Shown one piece after another: positions 36,326-44,820 of a DNA stretch of 64,000 nucleotides. Source of the DNA: Acidobacteriota bacterium (GTDB taxonomy: Bacteria; Acidobacteriota; Blastocatellia; RBC074); contig JACPYM010000005.1 of the NCBI GenBank assembly GCA_016196035.1, positions 62,001 through 126,000 of the forward strand, in the 5' to 3' direction. The stretch's first letter is position 1. Each line of letters starts with the position of its first letter. The notes beneath the pieces are model-generated. The model had not been told where the DNA came from and made no database searches. It saw nothing but the letters and a program-made list of their open reading frames with translations. The position numbers and the translations under genes are program-made.

Positions 36326-37255
36326 ATGCGAATCTTAATCACCGGCGGGGCCGGTTTCATCGGCAGCCACTTGACCGACCGCTTGCTTGGCGAAGGCCAT
36401 CAAGTCGTCGCGATGGACAATCTCGTCACCGGCGCTGTCAGCAACATCGCGCGTCATCGCGATAATCCAAATTTTGAATTCATCCACCACGACATCAGCA
36501 ATCATATTCACGTCACTGGCCCGCTCGATTGGGTGCTGAATTTCGCCAGCCCGGCCAGTCCGATTGACTATCTTTTACTGCCGATTCAAACCTTGAAGGT
36601 CGGCGCGCTGGGCACGCACAACGCGCTGGGCGTCGCCAAAGCCAAAGGCGCGAAATTCATGCTGGCCTCGACTTCCGAAGTGTATGGCGATCCGCTTGTC
36701 CATCCGCAACCGGAAGAATACTGGGGCAACGTCAATCCTGTCGGGCCGCGCGGCGTTTATGACGAAGCGAAACGCTACGCCGAAGCCATCACGATGGCGT
36801 ATCACCGGCAGCATGGCGTGGATACGCGCATCATCCGCATCTTCAACACCTATGGCGAACGCAACCGCGTGAACGACGGGCGCGTGGTGCCGACCTTTAT
36901 CAATCAGGCGTTGCGCGGCGAGGCGCTGACGGTGTTTGGCGAAGGGCAGCAAACGCGCAGCTTCCAATACGTGGCCGATCTGGTCGAAGGCATTCGCCGC
37001 TTGATGGAAACGCCGTTTAACAAGCCGGTGAATTTGGGCAATCCGGTCGAATTGACGATCTTGCAATTTGCACAACTGATCTTGAAACTGACGGGCAGCG
37101 CCAGCCAGATTGAGTATCGTCCGCTGCCCGAGGACGATCCCAAAACGCGCAAACCTGAGATAGCGCGGGCCAAAGAAGTGCTGGGCTGGGAACCGCGCGT
37201 GGCTGTGGAAGAAGGCCTGACGCGCACGATTGCCTGGTATCGTACCTTGTTGTGA
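36326..37255 (+). CDS. UDP-glucuronate decarboxylase (UDP-xylose synthase)-like NAD-dependent epimerase/dehydratase
   Basis: 309 aa, behind AAGGAG. SDR fold: NAD-binding [10 protein letters not shown] (7-16), the serine segment [10 protein letters not shown] and the catalytic pair Tyr145/Lys149 in [25 protein letters not shown] and [13 protein letters not shown] are typical of UXS enzymes, which convert UDP-glucuronate to UDP-xylose. With the dehydrogenase upstream this makes a two-step route from UDP-glucose to a pentose donor for the polysaccharide. Assignment within the family is from motifs only. Confidence 0.88.
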   Translation: MRILITGGAGFIGSHLTDRLLGEGHQVVAMDNLVTGAVSNIARHRDNPNFEFIHHDISNHIHVTGPLDWVLNFASPASPIDYLLLPIQTLKVGALGTHNALGVAKAKGAKFMLASTSEVYGDPLVHPQPEEYWGNVNPVGPRGVYDEAKRYAEAITMAYHRQHGVDTRIIRIFNTYGERNRVNDGRVVPTFINQALRGEALTVFGEGQQTRSFQYVADLVEGIRRLMETPFNKPVNLGNPVELTILQFAQLILKLTGSASQIEYRPLPEDDPKTRKPEIARAKEVLGWEPRVAVEEGLTRTIAWYRTLL

Positions 37256-37542
37256 AGTGAGGAAGAGCGGAAGAGCGGGAGGGTGGCGCAAGCGTTGACT
37301 GATCGAATGGTTTCAGGTAAAACTGCACTCGCTTTTGCCCCGCTGGAAGTTTCAGCAGCGCCAACAGTTTAAGTTTGAAAAAGCCCAGGGCTTACGCTAA
37401 GCTGCCGCTACATTTTGAGCAGCATTCTTGCTCGCTATTTTTTGAAGTCATCCAATCCACATACACAAGCTTGACCGGCGGCGTAACGGGCCGGTTCCAA
37501 GCGGGATTCAAAACAGATTTTTCTGTACACGGGAGGAACCAA
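37256..37542. other. Intergenic region, nothing specific
   Basis: About 290 bases between the decarboxylase and the FecR-like gene. The only clear signal is the ribosome site GGGAGG (37531-37536) of the next gene. No repeat family recognised. Confidence 0.4.
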
Positions 37543-38259
37543 ATGATTCGCAAACCATCTCTTTTTCGGAAGGCGCTCACTGTCGGGCTGATGTTGACCA
37601 TGACCAGCTTGGCGACGCTCACGAGCAGCGCGGCCTTGGCCGCGAGCGCTCCGAAAGCGGCGGGCGAATTGATGCTCAACGGAGAGGTGACGCTCAACGG
37701 CACTCCGGCCATCGCGGGCGCGACAGTTTTCAGCGACAGCACGCTCAAAACTGCCAACGGCTATGCCTCGCTTAACCTGGGTAAACTGGGTCGCATTGAG
37801 TTGGGACCGCACTCGGAAATGTTGGTGCGCTTCGCCCCGACCCAAATCGGCGGCAATCTGCGCGCGGGCCGCGCGGTCGTGAATGCGCCGATGGGCGTGG
37901 CTGTTTCAGTGGCGACCGCCAAAGGGACTGCTGTCAGCGAGGGCAAGCAGCCTGCGATGCTCGCCGTTGATGTGAATTGCGGCAATACTCAAGTGGCCGC
38001 GTTGCGCAGCGACGCCAAGCTGCTGGCGGATAACAAAGTCGAATATGTGGCGGCGGGCACGACGGCGGTCACGGCGTCTAGCCAGGTTGATCCGAAAAAA
38101 TGTGCACGGCTGGTTCCGCCGAAGGATGAAAAATTGTCTGACCGGGCGCTGGCCTTGCTGCTGTTGGGATTAGGTGGTGCTGTCGCGGGTATTATCTGTG
38201 CGGTGAAGTGCAATGACGATCCGCCCCCGCCCCCGCCGGTCAGCGGCTTCCGCCCTTAA
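37543..38259 (+). CDS. Secreted FecR-like protein
   Basis: 238 aa from ATG 37543. Signal peptide (VGLMLTMTSLATLTSSAALA). The mature region reads ELMLNGEVTLNGTPAIAGAT, then LGRIELGPHSEMLVRFAP and LRAGRAVVNAPMGVAVSVAT, the pattern of a FecR-type beta domain without an N-terminal regulator part. Near the C terminus there is a glycine-rich hydrophobic helix (ALALLLLGLGGAVAGIICAV), then CNDDPPPPPPVSG. It may be anchored in the membrane by the C-terminal helix. Role in the polysaccharide locus unknown. Confidence 0.65.
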   Translation: MIRKPSLFRKALTVGLMLTMTSLATLTSSAALAASAPKAAGELMLNGEVTLNGTPAIAGATVFSDSTLKTANGYASLNLGKLGRIELGPHSEMLVRFAPTQIGGNLRAGRAVVNAPMGVAVSVATAKGTAVSEGKQPAMLAVDVNCGNTQVAALRSDAKLLADNKVEYVAAGTTAVTASSQVDPKKCARLVPPKDEKLSDRALALLLLGLGGAVAGIICAVKCNDDPPPPPPVSGFRP

Positions 38260-38575
38260 GTGGGTGAGCAGGATGTCAGCCGTGGCTGACGATTGAACTG
38301 TTTTGGCGAATTGCGCCGGAACTATCCATTGCGGGTGTTTCCGGCGCATCGCGCAATGACGTTGCGAAATGCTTGAATGCTCCGTAAGGAAACAGCGGGG
38401 CGAAAATGCATCAACAAAGCAGCAATAAAAGCAATAAAGAAGATTGAAATAACGCCCCTGCCTCCTCTCCTTCAAGCGTGCGCGTACCCTCTCCCCGTAA
38501 CACATTCTGGTGACGCGCAATCTGTAATCATGAAATTACGCTCTTCTTTAAGATGAAGAGGTGTGGGTTGGTAAG
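38260..38575. other. Intergenic region upstream of the exporter gene, nothing recognised
   Basis: About 315 bases. No supported gene and no heptanucleotide array. It probably holds the promoter of the export/polymerisation genes; no clear box could be picked. Confidence 0.35.
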
Positions 38576-39544
38576 ATGAGCACTGAACGGCATCCCTTCT
38601 TAGTTCCCGGTCTCTTGGCTTGCGCCGCGCTCTGGTTTTTTCATGCAGCGGTTAGCGCGCAAGACACGCCTGCCCGTTTGCGCACCGTCAACACCGCGCC
38701 CATTGATCCGGCCACCAATAGTTCCACCAATTATCATATCGGCCCTGGCGACGTTCTATTGATCGAAGTCGCAGGCGAACCCGACCTCAAACGCAAAGTC
38801 AAAGTCACCGAACTCGGCACGATTCAACTGCCCTATATCAATCACGAATTGAAACTGGGCGGCTTGTCTGAACATCAGGCCGCCGCATTACTCAAAAAAG
38901 AGTTCCTCACGATTCTCAAGGAACCCCAAGTCACCGTCTTTATCGAAGAGTACAACGCGCTGGCCGCCGGCATTGCCGGGGCAGTCAAGGAACCCAAGCG
39001 CATTGCGTTGACGCGCGAATTACGGCTTTACGATCTGATCGGACTCGCGGGCGGTTTAACCGATAAGGCAGGCGAACTGGTCGAACTGGTGCATACCAAA
39101 GGCGAAGAGGGCATCGAGACGATTGACTTGAAGGAATTGTTTCGCAAACCCGAACTCAATCGCGTCATCCGCGACGGCGACTTGGTCAATGTGCCTGAAG
39201 CCGGGGTGATTTACGTCACTGGCAACGTCAAAAACGCCGGCCCCTATCCGGTCAAAGAAAACGTCACCTTGACCGAAGCCCTGGCGATGGCAGGCGGTGT
39301 GCAACAAGACACGAAGCGCAAAGAAATTCGCCTCTGGCGCGCGAACGGATCGAATAAGAATCAGCGCACCGAGCAGGTCGTCAGCTTGGACGAGATCGAG
39401 AAAGACCCGAAGAAAGATATCCTGCTGCGTCCTTATGATGTTGTGCTCGTGCCCGAATCATCCAACAGGAAGCAGGCGCGCTCCATCGTGCAGGCGCTCG
39501 CCAGCGGCGTTGCCAGTTCGCTGGGCTGGGGGATTTTGCGGTAG
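38576..39544 (+). CDS. Polysaccharide export protein (Wza/outer-membrane polysaccharide export family)
   Basis: 322 aa from ATG 38576; GTG 38561 is also in frame. Signal peptide ([18 protein letters not shown]). The polysaccharide-export domain begins [20 protein letters not shown], followed by two SLBB-like beta-grasp repeats ([17 protein letters not shown]-type and [20 protein letters not shown]). A C-terminal amphipathic segment ([19 protein letters not shown]) could form the outer-membrane helical barrel, as in Wza. It works with the Wzc-like protein encoded next. The stop TAG is in a degenerate heptanucleotide run. Confidence 0.88.
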   Translation: MSTERHPFLVPGLLACAALWFFHAAVSAQDTPARLRTVNTAPIDPATNSSTNYHIGPGDVLLIEVAGEPDLKRKVKVTELGTIQLPYINHELKLGGLSEHQAAALLKKEFLTILKEPQVTVFIEEYNALAAGIAGAVKEPKRIALTRELRLYDLIGLAGGLTDKAGELVELVHTKGEEGIETIDLKELFRKPELNRVIRDGDLVNVPEAGVIYVTGNVKNAGPYPVKENVTLTEALAMAGGVQQDTKRKEIRLWRANGSNKNQRTEQVVSLDEIEKDPKKDILLRPYDVVLVPESSNRKQARSIVQALASGVASSLGWGILR

Positions 39545-39640
39545 CTGGTAATCAGTAGCCGGTTGGCGGCTTTGATGCTCGCTGAATCCGACTACCGACT
39601 ACCGACTACCGACTACCGACTACCGACTACCGACTACCGA
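39540..39640. repeat. Inverted heptanucleotide arrays GGTAGTC (degenerate) ... CCGACTA x7 up to the Wzc start codon
   Basis: Degenerate units GGTAGCT, GGTAATC, AGTAGCC and GGTTGGC begin in the exporter's stop codon (39540-39567). After a short spacer, seven perfect CCGACTA units plus CCGA run from 39588 to 39640, ending on the A of the next gene's ATG. No ribosome site is present between array and start. Confidence 0.95.
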
Positions 39641-41946
39641 TGAATTACAACGACGACAATCGCAACGCTCTGGTCAATGTCCCGCAACCCAGCAATGAGA
39701 TGCAGCGGCGGCAGGGCGGCGTGCCCGCTTCGCCAGGAGGATACCCGATTGGGTATCCGGCGGGTTCAGCGCGCTATCCGGCGCTCGAAGTCGAAAAGAA
39801 CTCATTGCGCGAATACTGGCGCATCGTCAAGCGTCACAAATGGGTGGTGATTTCGACGTTGTTCATTTTAGGTACACTGGTCACGATAGCGACGTACATG
39901 ACGCGGCCCGTCTATCGCGCCACCGTCAAGGTCAAAATCGGCAAAGAGACCGAACGCGTGCTGAGCGGCCAGCGCATTATGGAGGTCGAGACGGCCAACG
40001 TTTTCAATCCGCTGTATATGCAAACGCAGGTTGAAATCCTGCAAAGCCGCGATCTGGCGCGCCGCATCATCAACAAGCTCAAACTCACCGAGCACGACGA
40101 ATTCAAACTCAAAACCAAGAACCCGCTCAGCGAAAACGAACGCCAGGTCGTGCTGGTCAACACCTTTCAAAACCGCTATGACGTCGCCGTCGGACGCATG
40201 AGCCGCGTCGTCTCGATTTCGTTCGACGCCTACAACGCGCAACTGGCTGCCGATGTGGCGAACACCGCCGCCGAACAATACATCGGCTGGTCAATGGAAA
40301 ACCGCGTGCAGGGCGTCGAGAGCGCCAAGGACTTTCTCAAAGAAAAGCTCCTCGAATCCGAAGCAGAACTGCGCAAATCCGAGCAGGCCTACAGCGCCTA
40401 TTTGACCGAACACAAAATCATTTCCTTCGATCTGGACAAAGGTAACATCACGCTCGACCGCGCCTCCGAACTCAACAAACAACTCGTCCAGGTCGAGAAT
40501 GAACGCCGCCAGTCCGAGGCGCTCTATCAGCGCAGCCGCGAGGCCGCGCCCGATGATTTGCCGCAAGTGCTCAACGACACGATGGTGCAAAACATCTCGA
40601 AAGAGTTGAGCAAGCAGGAACAGGAACTCGCCAACCTCTCGGCTAAATATCAACCGGGTTATCCGGCGGTCAAACAGGTGCAGGAACAGGTCAACGATCT
40701 CAAAGAGCAATTGCAAGCGGCCAAAAAGAACGTCGTCAAAAATATCGAGACGCAATACGAAGTCGCGCGCCGCAAAGAGGCCGACCTGAAAGTCTCGCTT
40801 TCACAATCCAAAGGCGAAGCGATTCAGCAAAACCGCGAATCCGTCCAACTCAACGTCATCAAACAGAAGCTGGACATTGACCGCAAAATTTACGACGACC
40901 TCTTGCAACGTTCGCGCCAAGCCGGGGTCGAGAGTGAATTCCATCCGACCAACATCCGCGTTGTCCAAACCGCCGAAGTCCCCATCGCGCCCGTCAAACC
41001 GAACAAGCCGCTCAACATTGGCTTGAGCGTATTGATTGGCTTGGCGTTAGGCATCGGCTTGGCCTTCTTCATCGAATATCTGAACAACACGATCAATACG
41101 GCCGAAGATGTCGAACGCATCACGCACCTGCCGCCGCTCGGCGCGATCCCGTCGCTACAGAGCCTGAGCAAACGCAAAGGGCTGGGCTACGGTTACGGCG
41201 CGCGCAAGAGCACCGCGCTGTCGCTGTCGAATGGCAACGGCAGCGACAACAGTCACGAACTGGTGTCGAGCCACGATTCGCTGTCGGCCTATTCCGAATC
41301 GTATCGCGCCTTGCGCACCTCGCTACTGCTTTCGTCCGCCGAACACGCGCCGCGCACGATGCTCATCACCAGCAGCCATCCCGGCGAAGGCAAAACGACC
41401 ATTGTCGCCAATACCGCGATTTCATTGGCCCAAACCGGCGCGCGCGTGATCGTGCTGGATGGCGATATGCGCCGCCCGCGCTGCCACAAGGTATTGAACA
41501 CCAAAAACGAAGTCGGCCTTTCGACCTATCTCTCGCGCGACATCCCGCTCGATGAAGTCGTGCAGGAAGCCGCCGACATTCCCAATCTGCACGTGATTCC
41601 CGCTGGCCCCGTGCCGCCCAATCCGTCAGAGTTGCTCAGTTCGGTCAAGCTGCGCATTCTGCTTTCGCAATTGCAGGATCGTTACGATCACATCGTGATT
41701 GATTCGCCGCCGGTGATTCACGTCACCGACGCGCTCATCATTTCCCCCCAAGTAGACGGCGTCGCCCTCGTCGTCAAAAGCGGCCACACGCCGCGCGAAG
41801 CCGTCGTGCGTTCCAAACAGGCCCTGATTGACGTCAACGCCAAGATTTTCGGTGTCGTGCTCAACCACGTTGACCTTGAACGCGAAGGGTATTACTACAA
41901 TTACAAGTATTCGTATTACCACCACGCTGAAGAAAGTAGTCAGTAG
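39640..41946 (+). CDS. Wzc-like polysaccharide co-polymerase and BY-family tyrosine kinase
   Basis: 768 aa. The Wzz domain starts at about 58 ([19 protein letters not shown]), with the first membrane helix at about 70-88. A long coiled coil (200-460) and a second membrane helix at about 460-485 ([20 protein letters not shown]) follow. The cytoplasmic kinase has Walker A GEGKTT (582-587), Walker A' [10 protein letters not shown] and Walker [13 protein letters not shown] tyrosine-rich tail ([12 protein letters not shown]) is the expected autophosphorylation cluster. It controls chain length and export with the Wza-like protein. The start codon abuts a heptanucleotide array without a ribosome site, and the last residues (SSQ) and the stop come from another array. 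Confidence 0.93.
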   Translation: MNYNDDNRNALVNVPQPSNEMQRRQGGVPASPGGYPIGYPAGSARYPALEVEKNSLREYWRIVKRHKWVVISTLFILGTLVTIATYMTRPVYRATVKVKIGKETERVLSGQRIMEVETANVFNPLYMQTQVEILQSRDLARRIINKLKLTEHDEFKLKTKNPLSENERQVVLVNTFQNRYDVAVGRMSRVVSISFDAYNAQLAADVANTAAEQYIGWSMENRVQGVESAKDFLKEKLLESEAELRKSEQAYSAYLTEHKIISFDLDKGNITLDRASELNKQLVQVENERRQSEALYQRSREAAPDDLPQVLNDTMVQNISKELSKQEQELANLSAKYQPGYPAVKQVQEQVNDLKEQLQAAKKNVVKNIETQYEVARRKEADLKVSLSQSKGEAIQQNRESVQLNVIKQKLDIDRKIYDDLLQRSRQAGVESEFHPTNIRVVQTAEVPIAPVKPNKPLNIGLSVLIGLALGIGLAFFIEYLNNTINTAEDVERITHLPPLGAIPSLQSLSKRKGLGYGYGARKSTALSLSNGNGSDNSHELVSSHDSLSAYSESYRALRTSLLLSSAEHAPRTMLITSSHPGEGKTTIVANTAISLAQTGARVIVLDGDMRRPRCHKVLNTKNEVGLSTYLSRDIPLDEVVQEAADIPNLHVIPAGPVPPNPSELLSSVKLRILLSQLQDRYDHIVIDSPPVIHVTDALIISPQVDGVALVVKSGHTPREAVVRSKQALIDVNAKIFGVVLNHVDLEREGYYYNYKYSYYHHAEESSQ

Positions 41947-42007
41947 TCAGTAGTCAGTAGTCAGCAGCTTTGTGCTAGACCGACTACCGTCTACCGATTA
42001 CCGACAA
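41935..42007. repeat. Inverted heptanucleotide arrays AGTAGTC x4 ... CCGACTA x4 (degenerate)
   Basis: AGTAGTC x4 (41935-41962) spans the Wzc stop codon. After 17 bases, four units CCGACTA, CCGTCTA, CCGATTA and CCGACAA (41980-42007) end seven bases before the ATG of the next gene. The layout repeats that of 39540-39640 and 26567-26690. Confidence 0.9.
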
Positions 42008-42013
42008 CTGCCA

Positions 42014-43291
42014 ATGCACAGACGCCTGCTGCTGCTCATCATCGTTCTTGCCCCCGCCCTTTTCTGCGGCGCCTTCATCATCAGGCAATTCTTGGCGACT
42101 TCGTTGATCATCTCCGGCAATGAAGGATCGAGCCGTTTAATAGCTGCGGCCTACGCGCCGTCCAATCCTTATGCATTGGCCGCGTATGGTAAATTTCTGC
42201 TCTATGACGCTGAAGCTCCCCAACCAGCCACAGGCTTACTCGAACTTGAAAGCGCGGTTAAAGCTTCGCCCTTTGATTACCGGTTTTGGTTGATATTGGC
42301 GCGCGGATACGAAAGCGACAATCAAATCGCGCAAGCCGAACGCGCCTACCAACAAGCTCAAACGCTCGCCCCGCGCTATTTCGAGACGCATTGGACGCTC
42401 GCCAACTTTTACCTGCGCAGTGCGCGTACAGGAGAAGCCTTGCGTGAATTTCGCGTTGCGTTGGAACTCTCCGGCGAAACGGCTGGCGAAACGGATGCCC
42501 GCGCCACGCTCAATGCTTATGAAGCCGTGGCGCAAGGGCTGGGCATGAATCTGGCGGTCTTGCGGCAAATCGCGCCGCCCGACGCGCGGGCGCAAGCCTA
42601 CCTGGCGAAATACCTGGCCGAGCATCAGGCCCTCGATCCGGCGCTGGAAATCTGGCGCGGGTTGCCCCCCAACGCACCGCGGGAACGCCGCGACATCCTG
42701 TCCAGCCTGCTCGCCGCGGCGCAAGCCAACGGGCGTTTTCAAGCAGCGCGCGAACTCTGGCGCACCTTCATGCTCAGCACCGGCACGCCTGATTGGACTG
42801 CGCCCAACCTGATCTATAACAGCGGCTTCGAACGCGAATTCATCACCGACCCGGCAGGTTTCGATTGGCAACCAGCCGCGCACGCCGAAGTCTTCTTGCG
42901 CCGCGATGATGCACAGGCGCACGCGGGCCGTTACGTCTGGCGCATGACCTTTGCCGCGCAAATGAAAAGCGAGTTGTTCGGCCCCGCGCAATTGCTGGTC
43001 GTCGAACCGAACACGCAATACCGGCTGCGTTTCTTCGCCAAGACCACCAAGGCGCCTGACAATGCGCCCTTCATCGAATTGACCGATGCCGTGCGCCCGC
43101 AGCTTTTCGCCGTGCGTGCGCCCGTGCCGACCGGCACGCAGGATTGGCGCGAAATCGCGCTGACCTTTACGACGCCGGCTGAAACACGCGCCTTGCGCCT
43201 GACGATCCGCGCGCCGCAATTGACCGAGGTCAACACCGGCCATATCGCCGAAGTCTGGCTGGACGATTTCAGCCTGGAGATTTCCCCCTAA
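42014..43291 (+). CDS. TPR protein with C-terminal carbohydrate-binding-like domain
   Basis: 425 aa from ATG 42014; an upstream in-frame GTG would translate the heptanucleotide array. A single N-terminal membrane helix (LLLLIIVLAPALFCGAFIIR) anchors the protein. TPR-type repeats span about 65-270 (FDYRFWLILARGYESDNQIA, ETHWTLANFYLRSARTGEAL). From about 275 a beta domain reads NLIYNSGFEREFITDP and ends VWLDDFSLEI, reminiscent of jelly-roll carbohydrate-binding modules. It probably assists assembly or export of the polysaccharide from the periplasmic side. Confidence 0.75.
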   Translation: MHRRLLLLIIVLAPALFCGAFIIRQFLATSLIISGNEGSSRLIAAAYAPSNPYALAAYGKFLLYDAEAPQPATGLLELESAVKASPFDYRFWLILARGYESDNQIAQAERAYQQAQTLAPRYFETHWTLANFYLRSARTGEALREFRVALELSGETAGETDARATLNAYEAVAQGLGMNLAVLRQIAPPDARAQAYLAKYLAEHQALDPALEIWRGLPPNAPRERRDILSSLLAAAQANGRFQAARELWRTFMLSTGTPDWTAPNLIYNSGFEREFITDPAGFDWQPAAHAEVFLRRDDAQAHAGRYVWRMTFAAQMKSELFGPAQLLVVEPNTQYRLRFFAKTTKAPDNAPFIELTDAVRPQLFAVRAPVPTGTQDWREIALTFTTPAETRALRLTIRAPQLTEVNTGHIAEVWLDDFSLEISP

Positions 43292-43409
43292 ACATCAGCC
43301 GCAGATGAGCGCGGAAAGACGCTGATTTGGCTTGATCCGCGTTTCTCCGCGTTCGTCTGCGGCGAAGCTTTCGTTGTTGCTGGATAACCTTGATTGAATT
43401 TCGTTAGCG
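43292..43409. repeat. Imperfect inverted repeat of the CCGCAGATGAGCGCGG type
   Basis: CCGCAGATGAGCGCGGAAAG near 43301 pairs imperfectly with a right arm reading CCGCGTTCGTCTGCGG near 43360. A related arrangement lies at 59668-59740. It occupies the gap before the O-antigen ligase gene. Confidence 0.5.
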
Positions 43410-44753
43410 ATGAAAAAGCTCGACAGCCTTCTGTTCATCAACCTGCTGCTGACCGCCGTGCTGGCACCGCTGGCTTACGGCACCGTCGAGCCGTGGTCGC
43501 TGGCGGTGTTTGAATTGAATGCGTTGTTGCTGGGCGTCTTGCTGGCGGCGCGGCTGACGTTTGAGCCGAGCGTTGCCTGGCCCAACTGGCGCTTGGCTGC
43601 GCCGTTGCTGGCGTTGCTGCTGCTGGCGGCAATTCAACTGTTGCCGTTGCGTGCGGCAACCTCCGCCAACGATGTTTTCCAAGCCACACAAGACTGGCGC
43701 ACGCTCTCGCTGGATGCGCAGGCAACGCGCGAGAGTGCCGTCAAGTTGCTGGCGCTGCTTTGTTATTTTGGCGTGGCGTTGCATTTGCTGCGCGACGCGG
43801 GACGGCGGCGCAAATTACTTATCACCCTGTCAGCGTTGGGCGGCAGCCTCGCGTTATTTGCCATCGTGCAGAAATTGACCTGGAACGGCAAATTCTATTG
43901 GCTGCGCCCGGCGTCACCTTACGTCGCGCCGTTCGGCCCTTACGCCAATTACAACCACTTCGCTGGCTTGATGGAATTGCTTTGGCCGTTGCCATTTGCT
44001 TACGCGCTGTTTGCGCGTGTCGAAGCAGGGCAGCGCACGTTGTGGCTGTTTGCCGTTGTGTTGATGGCGGCGGCGTTGCTCTTTTCACTTTCGCGCGGCG
44101 GGATGCTGGCCTTTGTCGTGCAATTGGCCGCGCTGCTTTGGCTGGCGCGGCGCTGGCAACGCGACGAACGGCGGCGTTTGCTGAGTGCGCCTGCCATGAT
44201 CGGTTTGATCGTGTTGTTGATTGCCGTCATGGCCTTGTGGATCGGCGCCGACCGCTTGCTCTGGCGTTTTCAATCGTTAGGGCAGGGCGCGCAGGAATAC
44301 TCCGTCGTTACGCGACTGGAATACTGGCGCGCGGCGGGGCGCATGTTTCTAGATCATCCCATCGCTGGCGTAGGTCTGGGCGCGTTCCCAGCGGTCTATC
44401 CGCGCTATGGTCATTCGTCGGCAAAGCTGGAACGGCTGGAACAAACGCACAACGATTACCTGCAATTGCTGACCGATGCGGGGGCGCTCGGCGGCTTGCT
44501 GTTGCTGTGGTTCGTCGTCGCATTGCTGCGTCAAATGCGCCGCCAATGGCTTGAGCTGGTTTATCTGCGCAGTCAGGAGCGCGCGTTGTGGGCTGGTGGA
44601 TGCATTGCGCTGCTGGGCATCGCGGTGCACAGCTTCCTGGATTTCAATTTGCAGATCGCGGCGAATGCGCTGGTGTGTTTGTTGATTGTGGCTTTGGTCA
44701 ATGTACCAACTGTCAACGAAGCCTTGCCACAGAGGCACAGAGGCACAGAGTAA
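43410..44753 (+). CDS. O-antigen ligase/polymerase-family membrane protein (copy 1)
   Basis: 447 aa, with about 11 predicted membrane segments (for example [18 protein letters not shown] and [18 protein letters not shown]). The Wzy_C signature region reads [33 protein letters not shown] and [20 protein letters not shown]. Members polymerise or ligate polysaccharide repeat units in the periplasm. A second family member lies at 54690. The last residues (PQRHRGTE) come from a CACAGAGG repeat that pairs with 44795-44811. Confidence 0.88.
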   Translation: MKKLDSLLFINLLLTAVLAPLAYGTVEPWSLAVFELNALLLGVLLAARLTFEPSVAWPNWRLAAPLLALLLLAAIQLLPLRAATSANDVFQATQDWRTLSLDAQATRESAVKLLALLCYFGVALHLLRDAGRRRKLLITLSALGGSLALFAIVQKLTWNGKFYWLRPASPYVAPFGPYANYNHFAGLMELLWPLPFAYALFARVEAGQRTLWLFAVVLMAAALLFSLSRGGMLAFVVQLAALLWLARRWQRDERRRLLSAPAMIGLIVLLIAVMALWIGADRLLWRFQSLGQGAQEYSVVTRLEYWRAAGRMFLDHPIAGVGLGAFPAVYPRYGHSSAKLERLEQTHNDYLQLLTDAGALGGLLLLWFVVALLRQMRRQWLELVYLRSQERALWAGGCIALLGIAVHSFLDFNLQIAANALVCLLIVALVNVPTVNEALPQRHRGTE

Positions 44754-44811
44754 GAGAGAGGTTTTTCAATTTCTCTCGCCACCCTCTGTGTCTCTGTGCC
44801 TCTGTGGCAAC
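44728..44811. repeat. Inverted CACAGAGG repeat at a gene end
   Basis: CCACAGAGGCACAGAGGCAC (from 44729) pairs with the right side CTCTGTGCCTCTGTGG (ending 44809) across about 36 bases. The left arm codes the last residues and leads directly into the stop codon of the O-antigen ligase gene. It may form a terminator-like hairpin between convergent genes. Confidence 0.7.
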
Positions 44812-44820
44812 AGCTTCTTG

